A program made the translations under genes and the position numbers. DNA of 64,000 nucleotides from Candidatus Lernaella stagnicola. Its GTDB lineage: Bacteria > Lernaellota > Lernaellaia > Lernaellales > Lernaellaceae. The stretch spans positions 496,001-560,000 of the forward strand of contig JAVCCK010000010.1 in the NCBI GenBank assembly GCA_030765525.1. The letters are read 5' to 3'. The notes beneath the pieces were generated by a model, which saw only the letters and a program-made list of their open reading frames with translations, searched no databases and was not told the DNA's origin. Shown here piece after piece: positions 1-8,011 of this stretch. Each line of letters starts with the position of its first letter. Position 1 is the first letter of the stretch.

Positions 1-23
1 CGTCGGAGCCGTCGAGGCACGGG

Positions 24-2147
24 TCACTCCACTTGAAAAGTATAGATGTTAACCGACTCCTCGTCGCCGTCGATGCTGATGGTCACGGTGTAGGTGCCGG
101 GGGATTCCGGCGATTCGTCGATCGTGGCCAGGTGGATCGCCGGGCTGTCGGGGCCCACGTTGGCGGAAAAATGATGCTCGGCGACGTGCGAGCCGCTCGC
201 GTCGGTGACAGTCAACGTCAGCCCCAGCGCGCCCAAATCTTCCAGCGTATCGTTCACGACGTAGGCCTCGATTTGCAGCGGCTTGCCGTGCGTTTTGCGA
301 ATCGGGCGATCCATCGCCACAAACGCGTAGACCGGTCGCATCGCCTTCTGCAACGCGAAATAGCTCTTTTTGGGCTTGCGCCAGTAGTCGAGCACCGACC
401 ACTGAATCGCCGGGTTCGGGTCCGTGAACATAAAGGGCATCACGCCGCCGTTGGGCGCGTATTTCACCCGCCGAAAGCGGTCGATATAGTGCCGGGTCAT
501 TTCACTTTGATAGTTCTGGCTTTTCTCGATCAACGTGGCCAGGTCGGGCTGTTTGAGACCGACCCAATGATCCAGCAACGCCTTTTGCAGGCTGTGTCGA
601 TACTCTAGCTCCGCCCAGTCGACGTTTTCGATCTGCGCGGCCATGAATTTCTTGCAGCTTTCCAAGTTCGGCAGACTCTGCGCGCCGAATTCGGTGTTGA
701 ACACGAGGTTTTTCGGCAGCCTCTTGATCAGGCGGTCGAACGCCCACATCGATCTGCCCTGCACCCGGTACCAGCCGAAATAGAAGTGGGTGTCGGTGCC
801 CTTTTGCCACGGCAACCAGACCTTGCCGCTGTGTTCGTTGACGAAACGGGTGGGATCCACCGCCGCCAGGGCATCTTTGAGCGCGGGATCGAGCACGTCG
901 CGATTCCATCCCCATATCCCCAACGTGAACACGGTTTTGAAAATCTCGGAGGGGGTCTCGTCGTCGGTCTCAACAAGGTAAATCGGCTCGTTGTGGCAGC
1001 ACCAAATGGCGATAGACGGGTGGTTGAACAGCCCGCGTCCCATATCGGCGATCATGCGCTGGGCGATCGGCAGGATCTCGCGGCGGTAACTCCATTGCAG
1101 CGGGAAGTCCTGCCATAGCAGCAACCCCTCGCGGTCAGCGGCGCGGTAGAAATCCGGATGGTCCACGTGGGCGTGGACGCGCAGGATGTTCAGATTGGCC
1201 TGTTTGGCCAGCCGAATGTCGCGTTCACAGTCTTCGTACGTGACCGTGGCCAGGCGCGTGTCGGTCGGGGGTTGGTTGTTGCCTTTAAGGTAAAGACGTT
1301 GGCCGTTCAGCGAAAAAATCCAGTTATCCCAATGTACGGTGCGAATACCGACCTCGGCTTCGTACACGTCGCTGACTTTGCGGCCTTGCTTGATCGTCAC
1401 CTTCAGGGAATACAGATTCGGTCGGCCGCGGTCGTGGGTCCACCACAGGGACGGTTCTTCCAGAATATGGGAGTAGGCGAGGGTATTGTGGCCTTCGTCA
1501 AGTTCGATTTCATGCACGAAGGCGTAGCTTTTTCCTTCAAAATCAATCGGGATCAGCTCGACGTGGATTTTCACCGCCGCCTTTTCCTGCGCCACGATTT
1601 CCAGGCGGGTCGTGGTGTGGGCATCCTCGCCGTCCAGGTCGTCGGTTTGGAACAAGCAGAGGTCGATGTGAGCGCCGCCGGAGGTGTGAATTTCCGGGGC
1701 GAGCCAGATACCTCCCGGATTGGTCGTCGGGTCCAGGCAGTCCCAGTGAGAAAAAACGCCGGTAATCATGCGTTTGTTGTTGCGTTCCTTTTCATCGGGG
1801 CAATGGACCTCGATGACCAGCTCGTTGTCTTTGGCCAACACGTCGGTGATGTCGTATCGCTGGGGCGTAAAATATCCTTCGTGGTCGCCGAGCCGCCGAC
1901 CGTTCAAAAAGACGCTGGAATAATAGAAAATCCCGGGTAGCACCAGGTGGCTGCGGGCTCCTTTTTTGGCCTTATAAGAGAACCGTTTGCGGTACAACGT
2001 GAAACCGGCGTGGTTTCGTAATTCCGGATGCATTTGCCAGTGAGACGGCACGTCCATTTGCAGCCAATTCGACACTGACTCAGGGGGCGTTTGGCTGCGG
2101 CTGACAGGGGCGAGTTCCCAACTACCATGGAGCTTTTGGACGATCAT
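24..2147 (-). CDS. Glycoside hydrolase family 2 protein (beta-glycosidase)
   Basis: A 707-residue protein with the three-part GH2 layout: a sugar-binding jelly roll (about 1-170), an Ig-like beta-sandwich (about 180-285) and a TIM barrel (about 290-620). The Asn-Glu acid/base pair is at N386-E387 within CCHNEP, and the likely nucleophile is E486 in NTEFGAQ. The family hydrolyses terminal beta-linked galactose, mannose or glucuronate; the substrate cannot be read from sequence. No signal peptide is visible, so it is probably cytoplasmic. ATG start with AAGGA seven bases upstream. The C-terminal 80 residues look like a further beta-sandwich. It is read alone, divergent from the next gene. Family assignment is firm; specificity is open. 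Confidence 0.88.
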   Translation of the reverse strand: MIVQKLHGSWELAPVSRSQTPPESVSNWLQMDVPSHWQMHPELRNHAGFTLYRKRFSYKAKKGARSHLVLPGIFYYSSVFLNGRRLGDHEGYFTPQRYDITDVLAKDNELVIEVHCPDEKERNNKRMITGVFSHWDCLDPTTNPGGIWLAPEIHTSGGAHIDLCLFQTDDLDGEDAHTTTRLEIVAQEKAAVKIHVELIPIDFEGKSYAFVHEIELDEGHNTLAYSHILEEPSLWWTHDRGRPNLYSLKVTIKQGRKVSDVYEAEVGIRTVHWDNWIFSLNGQRLYLKGNNQPPTDTRLATVTYEDCERDIRLAKQANLNILRVHAHVDHPDFYRAADREGLLLWQDFPLQWSYRREILPIAQRMIADMGRGLFNHPSIAIWCCHNEPIYLVETDDETPSEIFKTVFTLGIWGWNRDVLDPALKDALAAVDPTRFVNEHSGKVWLPWQKGTDTHFYFGWYRVQGRSMWAFDRLIKRLPKNLVFNTEFGAQSLPNLESCKKFMAAQIENVDWAELEYRHSLQKALLDHWVGLKQPDLATLIEKSQNYQSEMTRHYIDRFRRVKYAPNGGVMPFMFTDPNPAIQWSVLDYWRKPKKSYFALQKAMRPVYAFVAMDRPIRKTHGKPLQIEAYVVNDTLEDLGALGLTLTVTDASGSHVAEHHFSANVGPDSPAIHLATIDESPESPGTYTVTISIDGDEESVNIYTFQVE

Positions 2148-2375
2148 GATTTTTCCTTACGCCGGGATGAATCTTTCCGTTCGCGGAGATTAATCGGCGT
2201 ATCCAGGCCTGTCAACATCTCATCGCCGCTGGCGTGAATCGCACACTACATAATAACCGCATTTCACGTCACGCGATACTTGTGCAATATCTTCGTTGTG
2301 ATATGCTTAAGTGGTTCCGAGTTGGTATGGGGTTTCGTACAGCAACGGCTTCAGTGGATGGGTGGGCGCGCAAAT

Positions 2376-2870
2376 ATGCGGAATTATTTGGTTATTCTTG
2401 TGCTCTGTGCGGCGTTCGGGCTGGTTCCGGCCGTCGCCTGGGCCGGGAAGTGCACGCGCGTGTTGCCGCAGGAAGTATTCGACTTTTTCGGCGACCAGCG
2501 TGAACCTTCCGTGTGCGGCGACTACGAATACAAGTTGCTCGATCTCAACGACGACGGCAAATTCGAACTTCACGTCACGAATTACCGCCGGTCCTGCGAA
2601 GATATTGGCTTCTGCAATGTCGAGTTTTTCAAACAAGACGGCGAAAAGTGGTTGCACATCGCCACCATCCCCGGCCGCATCCGCTTGCTCAAAACGACCA
2701 CCGGAGGATACCACGACATCGCCACGTGGTTGTTGGGACAGCGCTACGTTTATATTTGGGACGGCAAAACCTATAAGGACAGTATGCAAGGCAACGACTC
2801 GCCGCCCGACAAGGAAAATGACGCAGAGACCCCCGACCCCGGCAAGAAGACAGTCACACCAACGCCATAA
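2376..2870 (+). CDS. Small exported protein of unknown function
   Basis: A 164-residue protein. The chosen ATG gives a clean Sec signal peptide (MRNYLVILVLCAAFGL, cleavage near AWA-GK); the frame extends upstream but without signal-peptide character. The mature part has four Cys residues (in GKCTR, PSVCGD, RRSCED and GFCNV), likely two periplasmic disulfides. The segment LLDLNDDGKFEL resembles the Asp/Gly-rich loop of repeat proteins that report on a quantity (VCBS/EF-like), followed by a Thr/Pro/Asp-rich low-complexity tail. I do not recognise the family. It is followed by about 370 bases without a gene. Confidence 0.6.
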   Translation: MRNYLVILVLCAAFGLVPAVAWAGKCTRVLPQEVFDFFGDQREPSVCGDYEYKLLDLNDDGKFELHVTNYRRSCEDIGFCNVEFFKQDGEKWLHIATIPGRIRLLKTTTGGYHDIATWLLGQRYVYIWDGKTYKDSMQGNDSPPDKENDAETPDPGKKTVTPTP

Positions 2871-2989
2871 TTCGACACAAATCGTCCAATGACGGGTTAT
2901 TTGTAAGTAATTATAGACGTTTACGAGGAAACACAGGCCTCGTTGAAAACCCCTTTTCGCGGGGAATGAGGGTTTACAATTCCGCGGGA

Positions 2990-3240
2990 AGTGTGTTATT
3001 TCCAGTTTTGTTCTTCGAGTGGTGACTCGAAAATGAAGTTTTTTTCCGGCTCTATGTCCCGGAAAATGTATTGAGGGAATGGCTAAATCCATAGCGCCGG
3101 AGAAGGGAGGAATGCTATCAAACAAGGGAATGAAAAACCCCGCCATGTAGGAACTGCTCGTTGATACTAAATGGCGGCGTGAATCCGATGACAATGTTAT
3201 TGGCTAGGTTAACGAAACGATAGACAAGGAGATTGACACA
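2990..3240 (+). other. Gene-free, hairpin-rich leader upstream of the first Asp-rich secreted protein
   Basis: The 370 bases between 2871 and 3240 hold no gene. They hold several perfect inverted repeats: TTCGAGT/ACTCGAA at 3014-3031, TTTTCCGG/CCGGAAAA at 3042-3066, ATAGC/GCTAT at 3091-3118 and CCGCCAT/ATGGCGG at 3140-3177. The ribosome site AAGGAG lies nine bases before the ATG at 3241. This could be a structured 5' UTR, but I do not recognise the core of any known riboswitch class. Confidence 0.35.
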
Positions 3241-5088
3241 ATGAGAAAGAGCGCTTTTTTTGCCGTGTTCACCATCGCGTTGTTAGTGGCCGGCGCAAGC
3301 CTGGCGACTGCCGCGACCGGCGGACCGGACGCCTACGGGTATACGTGGGACGATACCGAAACCTACGTGTGGAATGACATTTCGGGTACCGGCACGTTGC
3401 TGGCCCTGGGTGACGACGACTATGAATATCTGGCCCCAGGCTTTGATTTTCTGTTCTATGGCAATGTCTATGACGAAGTCAGCATCACTTCGAACGGGCA
3501 CATCGTGCCGGGCCTCGAAGGCTACTACGTCGGCGTAGACTGCTCGATTTGGGCTGATTACGTCTCCCCGGTGTTCGGCGCCTGGGCTGACTTGAATCCG
3601 TCCTCGACCGGCGCGGTTTACTACGAAACGATCGGCTCTTCCCCCAACCGGAAATTCGTCGTGCAGTACGATGGCGTACCGCGCTACGGCGACGATACTG
3701 ACACTACGACCTTCCAAATCGTGATGGAAGAAGCCACCAAAGACGTCGTGATCTATATGAACGATACGCTGGCCGGCACCAGCACAACCAGCGTGGCCAT
3801 CGGCATTCACGGCGGCACCACTGACTTCAACCTGTTGAACGAATGCGCCGTCGGCGCCGGTACGGCGAGCACCGCGTACCGCTTCGCGCATCCGGATGAG
3901 TACTTCCTGTTCACCGGTCCGACCGAAGCCGCCGGTAACCCCGACGACGTCGTGACCTACACCATGTCCATTGAAAACCAGACTGGCTCCAAGGGTACGT
4001 TCAACGTCGCGTTGACCGGCAACACCTGGACCACAACCGCTCCGGCGACGGTCGATATCGCTGACGGCGCCACCGGCACCTTCGACGTGGAAGTGACCGT
4101 TGCAACCACCGCTTTCTGTGGTGCTTCGGACGCCGTGACCGTCACCGTGGACAAAGGCACCATTTCGCAAGAGAAAGAGCTGACGACTTCGGTCGACTGC
4201 TTGGTCTTTGAGCTGGATGTCGAAACCGCCTCCGGCAACAACTTGTGCCTCGGCGTTGAATATGTCGGGAACCACTTGTTCGTCACGGCCGCCGGTACGA
4301 GCGCGAATCCGCCGCATACGGTTTACGAGCTGGCTCTTGACGGCACCCTGATCAACAGCTTCACGCAAGACGGCGTGAGTGACACTTGGGGTTGGCGCGA
4401 CTTGGCTTGGGACGGCGACTATCTGTATGGTTCGGCCAACGCCACCGTCCAGTGCTTCGAAACCGACGGTACGCTCTGTGGTTCCTTCACCGGACCGCAA
4501 ACCCCGAACCGCGCGCTGGCGTACGACCCGGATACCGATCACTTCTGGACGGCGAACTTCACGTCCGACATCTATGAATTTGATCGGACCGGCGCCATCA
4601 TCAACCAGTACACCAATGCTTACTCCGCGTACGGCATGGCCTGGGATGCCGAGTCGGCGGGCGGCCCGTTCCTGTGGGTCTTTGAGCAAGACAACAACTA
4701 CATTCGTCAGTTCGATCCGACGGTCGGTGACTACACCGGCGTGTTGATTCCGGTGACCGGCGATGCGGCCGGCGGCCTCGCCCTGGCCGAAAGCTTCGGC
4801 AAGGTCGGCGGCGCTCCGGTGCTGCTCGCTCTGATGCAGATGACCCCGGATATGGTCTTCGGCTACGGCATCGGCGACGACCCAATCGGCGACGATGACG
4901 ACGACGACGATGACAACGACGACAACGACACGACCGACGATGACACCACGGGTGACGACGACACCACCGGTGACGACGACACTACGGGCGACGACGACGA
5001 CGACGCGACCGACGACGATGCAACCGACGACGACACAGCCGTTGGCGGCGACGACGACGACGATGACGATAGTGGGTGTGGCTGCTAA
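3241..5088 (+). CDS. Large secreted protein with propeller-like repeats, Asp-rich tail and terminal GCGC
   Basis: 615 residues. A Sec signal peptide (about 1-25) precedes a beta-rich domain opening with TGGPDAYGYTWDD, which resembles the repeat-associated surface domains of secreted bacterial proteins. An Ig-like region (about 235-320, NQTGSKGTFNVALTGN) follows. Residues about 325-540 (VLGVEYVG, AYDPDTDHFWTANF, YAYGMAWDAES-like stretches) read as propeller blades. The last 70 residues are Asp/Thr/Asn-rich (DDDTTGDDD repeats) and end in DSGCGC and the stop codon. No enzyme motif is visible. It is a tandem paralogue of the next gene and is closed by a strong terminator. A surface-exposed structural, binding or adhesive role is inference. 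Confidence 0.75.
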   Translation: MRKSAFFAVFTIALLVAGASLATAATGGPDAYGYTWDDTETYVWNDISGTGTLLALGDDDYEYLAPGFDFLFYGNVYDEVSITSNGHIVPGLEGYYVGVDCSIWADYVSPVFGAWADLNPSSTGAVYYETIGSSPNRKFVVQYDGVPRYGDDTDTTTFQIVMEEATKDVVIYMNDTLAGTSTTSVAIGIHGGTTDFNLLNECAVGAGTASTAYRFAHPDEYFLFTGPTEAAGNPDDVVTYTMSIENQTGSKGTFNVALTGNTWTTTAPATVDIADGATGTFDVEVTVATTAFCGASDAVTVTVDKGTISQEKELTTSVDCLVFELDVETASGNNLCLGVEYVGNHLFVTAAGTSANPPHTVYELALDGTLINSFTQDGVSDTWGWRDLAWDGDYLYGSANATVQCFETDGTLCGSFTGPQTPNRALAYDPDTDHFWTANFTSDIYEFDRTGAIINQYTNAYSAYGMAWDAESAGGPFLWVFEQDNNYIRQFDPTVGDYTGVLIPVTGDAAGGLALAESFGKVGGAPVLLALMQMTPDMVFGYGIGDDPIGDDDDDDDDNDDNDTTDDDTTGDDDTTGDDDTTGDDDDDATDDDATDDDTAVGGDDDDDDDSGCGC

Positions 5089-5114
5089 GTAGTCCGCCTA
5101 GTTATTTGTCCATC

Positions 5115-5141
5115 AAAGAGGGCCTTCGGGCCCTCTTTTTT
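5115..5141 (+). terminator. Rho-independent terminator with TTCG loop
   Basis: A perfect GAGGGCC/GGCCCTC stem at 5118-5135 is closed by a stable TTCG tetraloop, flanked by AAA upstream and a T-run downstream. It lies 27 bases after the preceding stop codon. Confidence 0.93.
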
Positions 5142-5297
5142 CATCTCAATTCTCCTATGCGACACGGGGCAAGAGTCGATATTCGCGGGACCCATCACCC
5201 CCTTTTTTTTGAACCCCAGGCAAGGTATATTTCCAGTCACAACGCGGCATTACACAACAGGCAAGCAGTCGGAAAACCAACCAAACGGGGGGAAACG

Positions 5298-7913
5298 ATG
5301 AGAGCGAAAGTCTTTCTGGTTTTCATGATATGTGTGTTTTTTACCGCCGGTGCGGTGACGGCACACGCGGCAACCGGCGGACCGGATGCCTACGGATATA
5401 CGTGGGACGATACCGAAACCTACGTGTGGAATGACATCTCCGGAACGGGGACACCATTGACCCTGGGCGACGATGATTACGAATATCTCGCACTCGGCTT
5501 CGATATCCTTTTCTATGGTGTCAATTATACGGACGTCAGCGTAACTTCAAACGGCCATATCGTGCCGGGATTCGAAGGTTATTACGTCGGCGTCACCTGC
5601 TCCAGTTGGGCGACATACACGTCGCCGGAATGGGGCGCTTGGGCCGATCTGAACCCGTCGGCGGGCGGTTCGATCTACTACGAAACCGTGGGAACTTCGC
5701 CTAACCGCAAGTTCATCGTGCAGTACGACGAAGTGCCACGCTACGGCGACGCGGCGGACACCACGACCTTCCAACTCGTGTACGAAGAAGCGACCAAAGA
5801 CGTCGTGATCTACATGAACGACACCTTGCTGGATACCAGCAGCACCAACATGGCCATCGGTATCCATGGAGGCACCGCAACCAACAACCTGCTGTATGAA
5901 TGCGGCCCCGGGGCCGGCACGGCGGGCGGCGCGGTTCGCTTCGCACACCCGACTTCCTACTTCTTCGTCACGGGGGCGACATCCGGTGCGGGCCAACCTG
6001 GTGCCGTCGAGACTTACACCCTGACGGTCGATAACCATACCGGTTCCAAAGGAACCTTCAACATCAGCCTAAGCGGCAATGCGTGGGCGACCTCCGCCCC
6101 GGCGACCGTCGATGTCGCTGATGGCGCCACCGGCACCTTCGATGTGGACGTAACGATCGATCCGACCGCTTTCTGCGGCGGTTCGGACGGCGTCACCGTC
6201 ACCGTCGAAAAGGGCGGCGACTCCAAAACCCACGACATTACAACCACCGTCGATTGCCTCATCTTTGAACTCGATGTCACGGCCGCGACCGGCGACATTC
6301 GCGTTCTCGGCGTAGAATACGTTCCTCCCTACTTGTACCTCACCGGTACCGGGGACAGCGCCACCGCGCCGCACACCGTATGGGAACTGGATCTGGCCGG
6401 GGCGGTGATCAACTCGTGGACGCAACCGGGCTCCGCCTCCTGGGGTTGGCGGGACATGGCCTACGACGGTGCTCACTTGTACGCGTCGGAAGGCTCTAAC
6501 GTTGATTGTTTCGACACCGATGGCACGTCCTGCGGCTCCTTTACGGGTCCGCAAAGCCCGAACCGCGCGCTGGCGTACGACCCCGCGACGGATCACTTCT
6601 GGACGGCGAATTTCTCGTCCGACATTTACGAGTTCGACCGCGCCGGTGCGATCATCAACCAGTACACCAACGCCTACAGCGCCTACGGTATGGCTTGGGA
6701 TGCCGAATCCGAAGGCGGACCCTTCCTGTGGGTCTACGAGCAAACCAACAATGCGATTCAGCAATTTAACCCCACAACCGGTGCTTACACCGGCGTGTTC
6801 ATCCCGGTACCGGGCGACGGCACGGCTCTCGCCGGCGGCTTAGGCTTGGCGAGCACGTGGCCGGCTGAAGTCGGCGGCCCGCCGGTACTGTTGGCGATGG
6901 CGCAGCAAACATTCGACACCGTCTATGGCTACGGTATCGGTGACGCCGGCGACGACGATGACGACGACGATGACGACAACGACGATAACGATGACAACGA
7001 CGATAACGATGACAACGACGACAATGATGACAACGACGACAATGATGACAACGACGACAATGATGACAACGACGATAATGATGACAACGACGACAATGAT
7101 GACAACGACGATAATGATGACAACGACGACAACGACACCGCCCCGGGCGATGTGGTCAAAGTCGGCTTCCAGTACGCGGGCAACGATGGTGCGTTCCACT
7201 TGTTCGATGATGTGACCATCACCGACAGCAACAAGGCGACCGTCATCGATGAAAGCTTCGAAGGCGGGGCTGTGCCGGGCGACTGGTCACAAATCATCAA
7301 CGTAGCCGGTTACACCTGGCAGGTCACCGACGGCGTCGGTGGCTCGGGCTTGGTGCCCCATACCGGAACGTACGAGGCTGAAATCGAGTGGCAGTCCACG
7401 ACACCGCAGGATGAATGGCTCGTGACGCCCGCTCTGGGCGCAGCCGCCGACGGTCCCTTCGAAGTCAGTTTCTGGAATGCGGGCAGTGTGTACTGGTCGG
7501 GCAACGCGACGCTGCACGTCAGCTATACCTGCGACGACGGCGCCACTTGGACCGAGCTGTACGTCTTCCCCGGCACGGGCGAAACCGAGGACTTCACCTG
7601 GTACGAGAACACCATCCCCTTCGATTGCAGTGGCGGTGACGACGACGACGACGACAACAACGACGATAATGACGACAATGACACGACCGATGACGACACG
7701 ACCGATGACGACACAACCGATGACGACACGGGCGGCGACGACGATACGACCGACGACGACACGACCGACGACGATACGACCGACGACGACACCGGCGCGG
7801 ACGACGACGACGACGCCAGCGACGACGATGCCGGCGATGACGACACCGGTGATGACGACACGATCGCAATCGGTGACGACGACGACGATGACGACAGCGG
7901 GTGCGGCTGTTAG
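5298..7913 (+). CDS. Large secreted Asp-rich paralogue with an added choice-of-anchor J-like domain
   Basis: 871 residues from the ATG preceded by GGGGGGAAACG; upstream in-frame sequence lacks signal-peptide character. Residues 1-540 closely match the preceding gene: same signal peptide type, same TGGPDAYGYTWDD opening, Ig-like and propeller-like parts. Then comes a run of about 17 Asn-Asp-Asp triplets (6978-7136). Next is an extra domain (about 615-775; FEGGAVPGDW, EWLVTPALG) resembling the cleaved-adhesin/choice-of-anchor J jelly roll. A second DDDTTDDD tract ends in DSGCGC. The extra jelly roll and double tract distinguish it from its neighbour. Probably secreted or surface-attached; exact role unknown. 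Confidence 0.78.
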   Translation: MRAKVFLVFMICVFFTAGAVTAHAATGGPDAYGYTWDDTETYVWNDISGTGTPLTLGDDDYEYLALGFDILFYGVNYTDVSVTSNGHIVPGFEGYYVGVTCSSWATYTSPEWGAWADLNPSAGGSIYYETVGTSPNRKFIVQYDEVPRYGDAADTTTFQLVYEEATKDVVIYMNDTLLDTSSTNMAIGIHGGTATNNLLYECGPGAGTAGGAVRFAHPTSYFFVTGATSGAGQPGAVETYTLTVDNHTGSKGTFNISLSGNAWATSAPATVDVADGATGTFDVDVTIDPTAFCGGSDGVTVTVEKGGDSKTHDITTTVDCLIFELDVTAATGDIRVLGVEYVPPYLYLTGTGDSATAPHTVWELDLAGAVINSWTQPGSASWGWRDMAYDGAHLYASEGSNVDCFDTDGTSCGSFTGPQSPNRALAYDPATDHFWTANFSSDIYEFDRAGAIINQYTNAYSAYGMAWDAESEGGPFLWVYEQTNNAIQQFNPTTGAYTGVFIPVPGDGTALAGGLGLASTWPAEVGGPPVLLAMAQQTFDTVYGYGIGDAGDDDDDDDDDNDDNDDNDDNDDNDDNDDNDDNDDNDDNDDNDDNDDNDDNDDNDDNDDNDDNDTAPGDVVKVGFQYAGNDGAFHLFDDVTITDSNKATVIDESFEGGAVPGDWSQIINVAGYTWQVTDGVGGSGLVPHTGTYEAEIEWQSTTPQDEWLVTPALGAAADGPFEVSFWNAGSVYWSGNATLHVSYTCDDGATWTELYVFPGTGETEDFTWYENTIPFDCSGGDDDDDDNNDDNDDNDTTDDDTTDDDTTDDDTGGDDDTTDDDTTDDDTTDDDTGADDDDDASDDDAGDDDTGDDDTIAIGDDDDDDDSGCGC
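6978..7136 (+). repeat. In-frame tandem repeat encoding (Asn-Asp-Asp)n
   Basis: About 17 consecutive 9-base units encode NDD, with an 18-base nucleotide period (alternating AAC/AAT and GAC/GAT codons). The unit keeps the reading frame, so copy-number changes would lengthen or shorten the linker without breaking the gene. Confidence 0.9.
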
Positions 7914-7936
7914 CGACGCTCTGGCAAACAACAAAC

Positions 7937-7965
7937 AGGCCGGGTCAAATTGACCCGGCCTTTTT
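7937..7965 (+). terminator. Rho-independent terminator
   Basis: An 11-bp perfect stem AGGCCGGGTCA/TGACCCGGCCT (7937-7961) with a three-base loop is followed by a T-run, 24 bases after the stop of the second Asp-rich gene. Confidence 0.93.
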
Positions 7966-8011
7966 CTACGATACAATCGCCCACTGAATTTGGAAGCACG
8001 CGGAGGCAGCG

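Noticed and set aside
2990-3240. c-di-GMP (GEMM) or other known riboswitch
   Set aside because: The conserved core bases of GEMM and of SAM, TPP, cobalamin and lysine riboswitches could not be found; only generic hairpins remain.
6957-7136. CRISPR-like short repeats
   Set aside because: There are no unique spacers; the repeats are contiguous and code for Asn-Asp-Asp in frame within a secreted protein.
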